This document shows positions 1-17,341 of a DNA stretch of 64,000 nucleotides, in pieces. The stretch is from Micromonospora sp. WMMD882 (GTDB lineage: Bacteria; Actinomycetota; Actinomycetes; Mycobacteriales; Micromonosporaceae). The notes under the pieces are model-generated. The model was not told the origin of the DNA. It ran no database searches and saw nothing but the letters and a program-made list of their open reading frames with translations. How positions within the stretch are numbered: the first letter of the stretch is position 1; each line of letters begins with the position of its first letter. Location: assembly GCF_027497255.1 (NCBI RefSeq), contig NZ_CP114903.1:682001-746000 (forward strand), read 5' to 3'. A program made the position numbers and the translations under genes.

Positions 1-84
1 GCCCGGCAGATCAGTCGCGAAATGATGAACGACGGGTTTCGGACCCGCTGCGGCGGAACAATTTCCCGCCGGCCAGGACGGCGG
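1..84. other. Edge region downstream of the minus-strand operon, no gene seen
   Basis: These bases lie 3' of the minus-strand ANL gene. I see no start codon with a ribosome binding site and no convincing coding frame on either strand. The stretch holds two small GC-rich inverted repeats: 33-47 (CGGGT, 5-base loop, ACCCG) and 66-84, which is listed separately. Confidence 0.4.
66..84 (-). terminator. Candidate hairpin terminator after the ANL gene
   Basis: CCGCCG (66-71) pairs with CGGCGG (79-84) around a 7-base loop, directly after the stop codon at 85-87 of the minus-strand gene. On the minus strand it is followed by GGGAAATTGTT, so there is only a weak U-rich tail. A second hairpin at 33-47 lies further on. 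Actinomycete terminators often lack a U tract, so a role in ending the two-gene operon is plausible but unproven. Confidence 0.3.
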
Positions 85-1161
85 TCAGTAAAGGCCCTCG
101 GGCGCCGTCGAGGTGATCTGCAACGGGCGGACGTTGGCGACCCCGTCACACGGCCACGCGGCGCCGGTGTCGTAACGCAGCGCCTGATCTCTCTCCAATA
201 TGTTGGGAAGGAACAGGTCGTCGTGCAGGACGGTCAGCCGGACCTGGCCGGTCGCGCCGTACCCGACCGTGGTGGACCAGTCCGCGCGGTCCACGACCGA
301 CATGGTGACCTGCGGGTAGTTCGGGACGTACGGGAGGATCTCGCCTTCCTGCTCCGGCGGCAGGCCGGCGGCGTTGCCGAAGGTGTTGCCGTAGCTGCGG
401 CCGCAGATGCCGCCGTCCAGGGCCTTGGTGAAGTCGCGGAACATGCCGGGGCTGATCTGGGTGCCGCTGAGCCGTACGCCGTCCAACGCGGCGACCGGGC
501 CGGGGTGCCGGCGCGCCAGGATCTGGAAGACCGCGGGGGTGGTGGTCAGGTAGTGGACGCGTCCGCCGCGCAGCACGTCGGCGATCTGGTCGACCAGGTG
601 GGCGCTGTAGTCGTTGGCGTCGGCCAGCCGACCGGCCCGGATCAGGCTCTTCACCCAGCGGGGATCCATGTCGATCGCGTACACCAGTCCCTGGTGCAGG
701 TCTGCCGACTCCCAGACGCCGTTGCCGATCAGGTGCGGACCGGTGGGGGTGGCCTGCAGCCAGGCGCGCCCGGGCCGGAAACCCTCGGTGACGAACGACC
801 AGCGTCGCCACGCGCCGCGGTGCAGCAGCATCCGCGGGGTGTAGAAGACCCGGCACGGGGTGCCGGTCGTGCCTCCGCTGTCCCAGACGCGGCCGGTCAG
901 CGGACGCGGGACGGCCAGCGGGACCAGGTCCGCCGGGTCCTGGGCGCGCAGCACGTCCACCGGGAACGGGCCGAACGCGGTGAGCTGGTCGTAACGGGTG
1001 AGGTCACGCGGATCGAAGTCGAGGTCGGCCGCGCGCCGCAGCCAGTACGGCGAGCCGGTCCGCGGGTCGAAGTGACGGCGGACGACGCGCCGCGTCCACT
1101 CGTCGAGGTCGGTGGCCAGACAGCGGTCGACGAGCGCGTCGCAGGCGTCGGCGGAGGTCAT
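85..1161 (-). CDS. Truncated ANL-superfamily adenylate-forming enzyme (phenylacetate-CoA ligase/EhpF-like)
   Basis: The 358-residue protein resembles adenylate-forming enzymes of the phenylacetate-CoA ligase branch, and most of all the short EhpF-like proteins of phenazine pathways; this family call comes from motifs, not a search. Visible motifs are the P-loop-like SGGTTGTP (residues 95-102), LSGTQIS (231-237), YGNTFGN (257-263) and GATGQVRLT (302-310). The protein stops soon after RYDTGAAWP, so the C-terminal lid domain with the usual catalytic lysine is absent, as in other short members. The start at 1161 is chosen because its ATG overlaps the TGA of the upstream acyltransferase gene (TCAT on the plus strand, 1158-1161), which implies translational coupling. 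It may activate a carboxylic acid, either a starter unit or an acyl group added after the PKS. The substrate cannot be read from the sequence, and it could also be a non-catalytic remnant. Confidence 0.75.
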   Translation of the reverse strand: MTSADACDALVDRCLATDLDEWTRRVVRRHFDPRTGSPYWLRRAADLDFDPRDLTRYDQLTAFGPFPVDVLRAQDPADLVPLAVPRPLTGRVWDSGGTTGTPCRVFYTPRMLLHRGAWRRWSFVTEGFRPGRAWLQATPTGPHLIGNGVWESADLHQGLVYAIDMDPRWVKSLIRAGRLADANDYSAHLVDQIADVLRGGRVHYLTTTPAVFQILARRHPGPVAALDGVRLSGTQISPGMFRDFTKALDGGICGRSYGNTFGNAAGLPPEQEGEILPYVPNYPQVTMSVVDRADWSTTVGYGATGQVRLTVLHDDLFLPNILERDQALRYDTGAAWPCDGVANVRPLQITSTAPEGLY

Positions 1162-2111
1162 CGGGTCGGGGTGAGGTCGATGCCGAGCTCGAACGCCGTG
1201 GTCACGGCGAGCTCGACGTGCTCGGGATGGTCGACGTGCACCACCGGGAACGGGAAGCGCAGGATGCCGTCGGGGATGGAGCCGCCCATCACCAGGCCGA
1301 GGCGGACGCCCTCGTCCCGCATCGCGTCGTAGAGGTGGACCAGGTTGATCGGGTCGGTCGGGTTGCGGTGGAACGCGTCGCGCACGTCCGCCGCGGTGAC
1401 CAGGATCCGGCGGTCGAGACAGGACACCAGGGTCAGCTCGGGGTCGGTGAACGGCATGGCGTCCAGGTAGGGCGCCATGAACTCGCGGAACGGCATGCGC
1501 AGCGGGGAGTGGATGGCCATCGACCGGCCGGGCATCTCGACCGTCGAGCCCTGCGGCAGGTCGGCGGCCAGCTCGTCCAGGGCCGCCTTCTCGCCGGAGA
1601 GCATCAGGATCCTGGTCGCGCCGTCGGCGGTCGGGCCGAACTGACCGGCCAGATACACCCCCGGGCGGCCGTCGCCACGGTAGGGGCCGAGGTCGCCGCC
1701 GGTCGGCGCGAACGACAGGGCGAGGCCCTGCTCGGGCGCGTCGGCGGGTCGTTGCGGCGCGCCGCGGGCGTGCGCGAGCATCTCGAACAGCGCCCGCCGG
1801 CTGACCGCGCCGGCGAGGCTGGCCGCCGACATGCCGCCGAGGCTGAGCCCGCCGAGCACCGTCGGCCGCAGCCCGTGCCGCGCCAGCACGTCGTGTACGG
1901 CGATCGCGTGGGCCGCCTCGCGTACCGTGCCGACGCTCTGCCGCTCCTCGGGCGCCCGGGGCAGGTCCTCGTCGAGGATCTGCCCGACGGTCAGGCCGGT
2001 CCACTGCGCGACCTGCGCGTAGAACTCCTGCGCCAGGGGGTACTTCCGGTACAGGTCGACGCCGCGCGGCTCGTTTCCGACGCCCCCGCCGAACAGATAA
2101 CCCAACGTCAT
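1158..2111 (-). CDS. Discrete acyltransferase (MCAT/AT fold), divergent
   Basis: This 317-residue stand-alone protein has the malonyl-transacylase fold. It starts with YLFGGGVG, where carrier-protein ATs have FPGQG. The nucleophile motif is GLSLGG (Ser90) in place of GHSxGE. The second catalytic residue is His201 in MAIHSP, where malonyl-specific ATs have HAFH. An Arg follows the nucleophile at about the usual distance (HARG, near residue 117). Loss of the HAFH/YASH motif argues against ordinary malonyl or methylmalonyl transfer. Possible roles are moving a special acyl group to an ACP or clearing stalled acyl chains. The ATG at 2111 is preceded by AGGAG with an 8-base spacer. The gene is first in a two-gene operon with the ANL enzyme, divergent from the PKS genes, which suggests that the ligase and transferase act together on one acyl group. 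Confidence 0.8.
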   Translation of the reverse strand: MTLGYLFGGGVGNEPRGVDLYRKYPLAQEFYAQVAQWTGLTVGQILDEDLPRAPEERQSVGTVREAAHAIAVHDVLARHGLRPTVLGGLSLGGMSAASLAGAVSRRALFEMLAHARGAPQRPADAPEQGLALSFAPTGGDLGPYRGDGRPGVYLAGQFGPTADGATRILMLSGEKAALDELAADLPQGSTVEMPGRSMAIHSPLRMPFREFMAPYLDAMPFTDPELTLVSCLDRRILVTAADVRDAFHRNPTDPINLVHLYDAMRDEGVRLGLVMGGSIPDGILRFPFPVVHVDHPEHVELAVTTAFELGIDLTPTR

Positions 2112-2119
2112 TGGCTGCG

Positions 2120-2124
2120 CTCCT
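2120..2124 (-). promoter_or_regulatory. Ribosome binding site of the discrete acyltransferase
   Basis: The minus strand reads AGGAG, 8 bases before the ATG at 2111. It is a good match to the anti-Shine-Dalgarno sequence and fixes the start of the acyltransferase. Confidence 0.7.
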
Positions 2125-2227
2125 GATGCCAGTTGTTTCCCGATTGTTTCCGCGTTTTTGCCGGAGCTGACCTAATGCCTGAATGCGTGCCCCACCGTAC
2201 CGACGGGTGGCGTGCCCCGGCAAGCGG

Positions 2228-2244
2228 CGCGACAACCTGTCGCG
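2228..2244. promoter_or_regulatory. Inverted repeat, operator candidate
   Basis: CGCGACA-ACC-TGTCGCG is a perfect 7-bp inverted repeat with a 3-base centre, placed between the two divergent start codons. Size and symmetry suit a dimeric repressor such as a TetR-like protein. No regulator gene lies in the window, so this is inference. Confidence 0.4.
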
Positions 2245-2341
2245 GTCGGCGCTATCGAGACGATATCGACCGCTGTAATGCTGGCCATCGCATCGTCCAC
2301 CGGTTGCGCGCCACACAAAAAAGAAATCTCGAACGGGTGAC

Positions 2342-10458
<8,117 letters not shown>

Positions 10459-10459
<1 letters not shown>

Positions 10460-13400
10460 TGGTTGGTGGTGGGGAGTCTCGGGATGTGTTGGTGGGTGCG
10501 TTGCGGGATTCGGTGCGTGAGGTTTCGCGGTTGCGGCGGGTGAATCGTGAGTTGCGGGGGTTGGTGTCGGAGCCGTTGGCGGTGGTGGGGGTGGGGTGTC
10601 GTTTTCCGGGTGGGGTGGTGTCGGCGGAGGGGTTGTGGGATTTGGTGGTGTCGGGTGGGGATGGGGTGTCGGGTTTTCCGGTGGATCGTGGGTGGGATTT
10701 GGTGGGGTTGGCGGGTTCGTCGGTGGCGGGGGAGGGTGGGTTTTTGGATGGTGTGGCGGATTTTGATGCGGAGTTTTTTGGGATTTCGCCGCGTGAGGCG
10801 TTGGCGATGGATCCGCAGCAGCGGTTGGTGTTGGAGGTGGCGTGGGAGGCGTTGGAGGGGGCGGGTTTTGATCCTCGGTCGTTGCGGGGTTCGGCGACGG
10901 GGGTTTTTGTGGGGGCGTTTTATCGGGATTATGAGTGGGTGTTGGAGGAGCGGGGGGTGGTGGTGGATGGGCATCAGATGGTGGGGAATTTGGGGTCGGT
11001 GATTTCGGGGCGGGTGTCGTTTTTGTTGGGGTTGGAGGGTCCGGCGGTGACGGTGGATACGGCGTGTTCGTCGTCGTTGGTGGCGTTGCATTTGGCGGGG
11101 CAGTCGTTGCGGCGTGGTGAGTGTGGGTTGGCGTTGGTGGGTGGGGTGACGGTGATGGCGCGGCCGACGGCGTTTGTGGAGTTTTCGCGGCAGGGTGGGT
11201 TGGCGGCCGATGGTCGGTGTAAGTCGTTTTCGGCGTCGGCGGATGGTACGGGTTGGTCGGAGGGTGTGGGTGTGTTGGTGGTGCAGCGGTTGTCGGATGC
11301 GGTGGCGCAGGGGCGGCGGGTGTTGGCGGTGGTGCGGGGTTCTGCGGTTAATCAGGATGGGGCGTCGAATGGGTTGACGGCGCCGAGTGGGGTGGCGCAG
11401 CAGCGGGTGATTCGGGCGGCGTTGGTGGATGCGGGTTTGGGTGTGGGGGATGTGGATGTGGTGGAGGGGCATGGGACGGGGACGCGGTTGGGGGATCCGA
11501 TTGAGGCGGAGGCGTTGGTGGCGACGTATGGGCGGGGTCGGGTGGGTGGTGTGCCGTTGTGGTTGGGGTCGGTGAAGTCGAATATTGGTCATACGCAGGC
11601 GGCTGCGGGGGTGGCGGGGATTGTGAAGTTGATTGGTGCGTTTGGGCATGGGGTGTTGCCGCGGTCGTTGCATGTGGGTGAGCCGTCGGGGTTGGTGGAT
11701 TGGTCGGGTGGGGTGTCGTTGTTGGTGTCGGAGGTGGCGTGGCCGGGTGGTGGGTCGCGGGTGCGGCGGGCGGGGGTGTCGTCGTTCGGGATCAGTGGGA
11801 CCAACGCCCACGTCATCCTCGAGGAGCCACCCCCGGCGGCGGTCGTGCCGCCGCGCACGGACGCGCCGGAGACCATGGTGTGGCCGGTCTCGGCGGCCAG
11901 CGGGGCCGCCCTGCGGGAACAGGCCGCCCGCCTGCACGCCCATCTGCTCGCCCGCCCGCACGACCACCCGGCCGACGTGATGCGCGCCCTGGTCACCACG
12001 CGCGCCCTGCTGCCGTACCGGGCCGTGGTCGTCGGCGACGACCGCGCCGGCCTGCTCGACGACCTCGCCGTCCTGGCCGACGGGGGCACGAACCCCCGCG
12101 TCCTGGTCGGGGCGCCGGGCGACGGCGGCGATCTGGCGTTCCTGTTCACCGGGCAGGGCGCGCAGCACGCCGGCATGGGCCGCGACCTCGCCGCCCGCCA
12201 CCCGGTGTTCGCCGCCGCGCTCGACGAGGTGTGCGCCGCGTTCGGCGACCGGCTCGGTCGACCGCTGGGCGACGTCCTCACCCACGGCAGCCAGCAGGAC
12301 CTGGACCGGACGATCTACACCCAGCCGAGTCTGTTCGCGTTCGAGGTGGCGCTCGTCGCGCTGCTGCGGCACGCCGGGATCCGGCCGCGTCGGGTCGCCG
12401 GCCACTCGATCGGCGAGATCACCGCCGCCCATGTCGCCGGCGTGCTCTCCCTGCCCGACGCGGTCACCCTCGTCACCGCCCGCGCCCGCCTCATGCAGTC
12501 CCTGCCCGGGGGCGGCGCGATGGTCTCCGTCCGCGCCCCGGAGTCCGCCGTCGTCGACCTGCTGACCGGGTACGGGGACCGGGTGGCGGTCGCCGCCGTC
12601 AACGGCCCGTGGTCGGTGGTGCTCAGCGGTGACGAGGACGCCGTCCTGCGGATCGCCGACGTGCTCGCCGGGCGCGGGCGCCGGATCCGGCGGCTGCGGG
12701 TCAGCCACGCGTTCCACTCGCCGCGGATGGACCCGGTGCTCGACGAGTTCCGTACCGTCGCCGAGAGCCTCACCTACCACCCGCCGACCCTGCCGGTCGG
12801 GTCCACCGGCCGGGTCGACACGGCCGAACACTGGGTCCGGCACCTGCGGGACACCGTGCGTTTCGGCGACGCCGTCCGCGACCTGCGCGCCGCCGGGGCC
12901 GGGACGTTCCTGGAGATCGGTCCGGACGCCGCCCTCACCGTCCTGGGGCCCGAGTGCGCCCCGGACGCCGTCTTCGTCGCCGCCCAGCGCAGGGACCGGT
13001 CCGGGCACGCCGCGCTGGTGACCGCGCTGGCCACCCTCCAGGCCCGCGGGTCCACCGTGGACTGGACCGCGCTGTTCCCCGGCGGGGGCGCTCACGTCGA
13101 CCTGCCCACCTCCGTGTTCCGCCGGCGCCGCTACTGGCCCGACGGCGGTGTCGTGCGCAGCGCCGACGCGACAGGTTTCGGCCTCGACCCGATCGGCCAC
13201 CCCTGGCTGTCGGCCGCCGTGCGTCCCGCCGGCGCCGACGCGGCGCTGCTCACCGGCCGGATCTCGCTGGGCGCGCAGCCGTGGCTCGCCGACCACCGGG
13301 TCGGTGACAGCCTGGTGTTCCCGGGGTCCGGCCTGGTCGAGATCGTCCTCCACGCGGCCGAGCGGGTCGGCGCCGACACGCTCGACGAGCTGGTCATGGT

Positions 13401-15975
13401 GGCGCCGCTCACGCTGGCCGAGCCCGACGGCGCGGACGTGCAGGTCTCCGTCGGCGAGGCCGGCGTCGACGGCCGCCGGACGGTGTCCGTGCACGCCCGG
13501 CCGGCCGGCGCGCCGGACTGGCGGCCGGTCGCGGCCGGCGCCGCCTCCACCTCCGCCGGCGACGCGACCGTCCCGGACGGCGACGGCGACTGGCCCCCGG
13601 CCGACGCCGAGCCCGTCGACCTGACCGGCTGGTACGACGAGCTCGCCGCCCGACGCCTGCGCTACGGGCCCGCGTTCCGCAACCTGCGGGCCGCCTGGCG
13701 ACACCAGGGCGAGGTGTACGCCGAGGTCGGCCTCGCCGACGTCGACCCGGGCTTCGGTCTGCACCCGGCTCTGCTCGACGCGACGCTGCACGCCATCGAC
13801 CTGGGCGACCGGCCGGCCACCGGCGTGACCCGCCTGCCGTTCGGGTGGGCCGGGGTGCGTCGGCTCGCCACCGGCGTCTCCGCCGTGCGGGCCCGGATCA
13901 CCCCGACCGGTCCGGACGCGGTGTCGCTGACCCTCACCGACACCGCCGGACGGCCGGTGGCCACGGTCGCCTCGCTGACCCTGCGCGAGTCCACCGCCCA
14001 GGCCGGCGCGCTGTACGAGGTGAACTGGACGCCCGTCCCGGCCGGGCCCACCGACCCGGCCGCCTCCTGGGCGGTGGTCGGCGACGACCGCGGTCTCGCG
14101 GCGGCGCTGCCCAACGTGGTCAGGTACCCCGACCTGGGCGCGGTGACCGGCGCCCCGGACGCCGTCCTGCTGGTCCTCGACCCGGCGGGACCTGACGTCG
14201 GCGCGGCGGTGGATGGTCCCGGCGCGGTGGCCGGCGACGCCGTCACGGTGGCGGACGGGGCCGGCGCGGCGAACGGGGCCGGCGTGGTGGCGGGTGCCGC
14301 CGCCCCGGTGGGGGGCGAGGCCGACGCGGCGCACGCCGTCTGCCACCACGCGCTCGCCCAGGCCCAGGCGTGGATCGCCGACGATCGGTTCGGCGTCGCC
14401 CCGCTGGTCGTGGTCACCCGCGACGCCACCACCGGTGACGACCTGCCCGCGGCCGCCGCCCGTGGGCTGCTGCTGACCGCGGCCACCGAGAACCCGGGCC
14501 GGTTCGTCGTGGTGGACGTGGACGGCTCGCCCGGCTCCGTCGCGGCGCTCCCCGGCGTCCTCGGTCTCGACGAGCCCCAACTGCTGCTGCGCGAGGGCGT
14601 GCTGCTCGCCGCCCGGCTCGGCGCGTCCGGCCCGGCGACCGCCGACCCGGCGACCGCTGCGCCGGTGTCGTGGCCCGAGCACGGCACGGTCCTGGTCACC
14701 GGCGCGACCGGCGCGCTGGGCCACGCCGTCGCCCGTCACCTGGTCGCCGCGCACGGCGTACGGAACCTGCTGCTGGTGAGCCGGCGCGGCCCGGACGCCC
14801 CCGGCGCGGACGACCTGCGCGCCGACCTGACCGGTCTCGGCGCGGACGTCACCGTCGCCGGCTGCGACGTCGCCGACCGGGACGCGCTCACCGCGCTGCT
14901 CGCCACGATCCCCGCCGACCGTCCGCTGACCGCGGTGGTGCACGCCGCCGGCGTGCTCGACGACGGGGTCGTCGGCGCGCTCACCCCGCAACGGCTCGAC
15001 ACGGTCCTGCGGCCCAAGGTGGACGCCGCCTGGCACCTGCACGAGTTGACCCGGGACGCCGGCCTCACCGCGTTCGTGCTGTTCTCCTCCGTCGCCGGCG
15101 TGGTCGGCACCGCCGGGCAGGCCGGCTACGCGGCGGCCAACGCGTTCCTGGACGCGCTGGCCCGGCGGCGGCGCGCCGCCGGCGACGCCGCGCTGTCCCT
15201 GGGCTGGGGAGCGTGGGCCGAGGCGGGCATGGCCGCCGGGCTCGGCGCAGCCGACCTGGCCCGGGTCGCCCGCAGCGGTATCGGCGTGCTCGACGCCGCC
15301 GACGGGCTGCGGCTGTTCGACGCGGCGCTGACCGGCGCTCCCGCCCATGTCGTGCCGCTGCGGCTGGACACCGGCGCGCTCGGCGCGGACGCCCCGGCGC
15401 TGCTGCGTGGGCTGGCCCCGAGCCGGCGCGCGTCCCGCGACCGCCCCGCCGGGGCCGACGCCCTGAAGCGACGGCTCGCCACGCTGAGCCCGGCGAAGCG
15501 GCACAAGGCGCTCACCGACGTGGTCCGCGCCGAGGCGGCCACCGTGCTCAACCATCCCGGGCCCGCCCAGGTGCCGGCGGAACGGACGTTCACCGATCTC
15601 GGCGTCGACTCGCTCACCGCGCTGGAGCTGCGTAACGCCCTGGTCCGGGCCACCGGCGTCCCGCTGGCCCCGACGGTGGTGTTCGACCATCCGACCCCGG
15701 CTGCCCTGGCCCGACTGCTGCTCGGCGAGATCGTGTTCGCACCGACCGGGCCCGACGCCTTCGACGAGGAGCGGTTCCGTCGTGACCTCGCCGCCCTGCC
15801 GGTGGAGCGGTTGCGCGCGGCCGGGCTCCTGCCCGACCTGCTCGCCCTGGTGGGGTCCCGCCCCGCCGACCGGCCCACCAACGCGACCGCGGGCGGTGAC
15901 GACCCGGATGCCGATGTCGATGGTCTGGGTGTGGGGGATTTGATTCGTTTGGCGACTGAGGGGGTGGAGTGGTGA
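10459..15975 (+). CDS. PKS2: single-module type I PKS, module 2 (KS-AT-DH-KR-ACP)
   Basis: The protein has 1838 residues counted from the ATG at 10459, whose A is the last base of the PKS1 stop (TGATG); two in-frame GTG codons at 10453 and 10456 are alternatives. Order: docking helix (1-33), KS2 (34-460, Cys203, EGHGTGT, SNIGH), AT2 (558-870, Ser650 in GHSIGE, HAFH 750-753, malonyl type), DH2 (910-1190, His946, Asp1107, variant motif [10 protein letters not shown]), KR2 (TGATG from 1414, Tyr1557, LDD, B-type), ACP2 (Ser1718), C-terminal docking tail. Expected step: add malonate and leave a double bond. The first 456 residues come from repeat A, and an equal copy begins PKS3; the last residues ([18 protein letters not shown]) equal the tail of PKS1. 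The gene is therefore bounded by direct repeats. In the plecomacrolide comparison this module builds side-chain carbons that bafilomycin lacks. Confidence 0.97.
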
Positions 15976-17341
15976 TGGTTGGTGGTGGGGAGTCTCGGGA
16001 TGTGTTGGTGGGTGCGTTGCGGGATTCGGTGCGTGAGGTTTCGCGGTTGCGGCGGGTGAATCGTGAGTTGCGGGGGTTGGTGTCGGAGCCGTTGGCGGTG
16101 GTGGGGGTGGGGTGTCGTTTTCCGGGTGGGGTGGTGTCGGCGGAGGGGTTGTGGGATTTGGTGGTGTCGGGTGGGGATGGGGTGTCGGGTTTTCCGGTGG
16201 ATCGTGGGTGGGATTTGGTGGGGTTGGCGGGTTCGTCGGTGGCGGGGGAGGGTGGGTTTTTGGATGGTGTGGCGGATTTTGATGCGGAGTTTTTTGGGAT
16301 TTCGCCGCGTGAGGCGTTGGCGATGGATCCGCAGCAGCGGTTGGTGTTGGAGGTGGCGTGGGAGGCGTTGGAGGGGGCGGGTTTTGATCCTCGGTCGTTG
16401 CGGGGTTCGGCGACGGGGGTTTTTGTGGGGGCGTTTTATCGGGATTATGAGTGGGTGTTGGAGGAGCGGGGGGTGGTGGTGGATGGGCATCAGATGGTGG
16501 GGAATTTGGGGTCGGTGATTTCGGGGCGGGTGTCGTTTTTGTTGGGGTTGGAGGGTCCGGCGGTGACGGTGGATACGGCGTGTTCGTCGTCGTTGGTGGC
16601 GTTGCATTTGGCGGGGCAGTCGTTGCGGCGTGGTGAGTGTGGGTTGGCGTTGGTGGGTGGGGTGACGGTGATGGCGCGGCCGACGGCGTTTGTGGAGTTT
16701 TCGCGGCAGGGTGGGTTGGCGGCCGATGGTCGGTGTAAGTCGTTTTCGGCGTCGGCGGATGGTACGGGTTGGTCGGAGGGTGTGGGTGTGTTGGTGGTGC
16801 AGCGGTTGTCGGATGCGGTGGCGCAGGGGCGGCGGGTGTTGGCGGTGGTGCGGGGTTCTGCGGTTAATCAGGATGGGGCGTCGAATGGGTTGACGGCGCC
16901 GAGTGGGGTGGCGCAGCAGCGGGTGATTCGGGCGGCGTTGGTGGATGCGGGTTTGGGTGTGGGGGATGTGGATGTGGTGGAGGGGCATGGGACGGGGACG
17001 CGGTTGGGGGATCCGATTGAGGCGGAGGCGTTGGTGGCGACGTATGGGCGGGGTCGGGTGGGTGGTGTGCCGTTGTGGTTGGGGTCGGTGAAGTCGAATA
17101 TTGGTCATACGCAGGCGGCTGCGGGGGTGGCGGGGATTGTGAAGTTGATTGGTGCGTTTGGGCATGGGGTGTTGCCGCGGTCGTTGCATGTGGGTGAGCC
17201 GTCGGGGTTGGTGGATTGGTCGGGTGGGGTGTCGTTGTTGGTGTCGGAGGTGGCGTGGCCGGGTGGTGGGTCGCGGGTGCGGCGGGCGGGGGTGTCGTCG
17301 TTCGGGATCAGTGGGACCAACGCCCACGTCATCCTCGAGGA
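15917..17341 (+). repeat. Repeat A, copy 2 (1425 bp, C-poor skewed block)
   Basis: This is the second copy of the block at 10401-11825. It spans the PKS2 docking tail, the TGATG junction, the PKS3 docking helix and KS3. The flanks differ from copy 1 on both sides (base 15916 and from 17342), so the copies sit in distinct contexts. Confidence 0.95.

Larger units (their letters stand above)
2112..2341. promoter_or_regulatory. Divergent intergenic region between the two-gene operon and the PKS operon
   Basis: This 230-bp region must hold the promoters for the minus-strand operon and probably the main promoter for all six PKS genes, since the later junctions overlap or are 55 bases or less. It is the most AT-containing non-coding stretch of the window (for example CAAAAAAGAAATC near 2313-2328). 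I see no confident -35/-10 pair. It contains a 17-bp inverted repeat at 2228-2244, a palindrome CGATATCG at 2261-2268, and a 9-bp direct repeat GCGTGCCCC at 2185-2193 and 2210-2218, all possible regulator sites. The ribosome binding site before the PKS1 ATG is weak (ACGGGTG at most). Confidence 0.6.

Noticed and set aside
22..1332. Plus-strand open frame at the left edge and similar ones opposite the acyltransferase (1218-2126).
   Set aside because: They are antisense shadows of the minus-strand genes with no recognisable motif or ribosome site.
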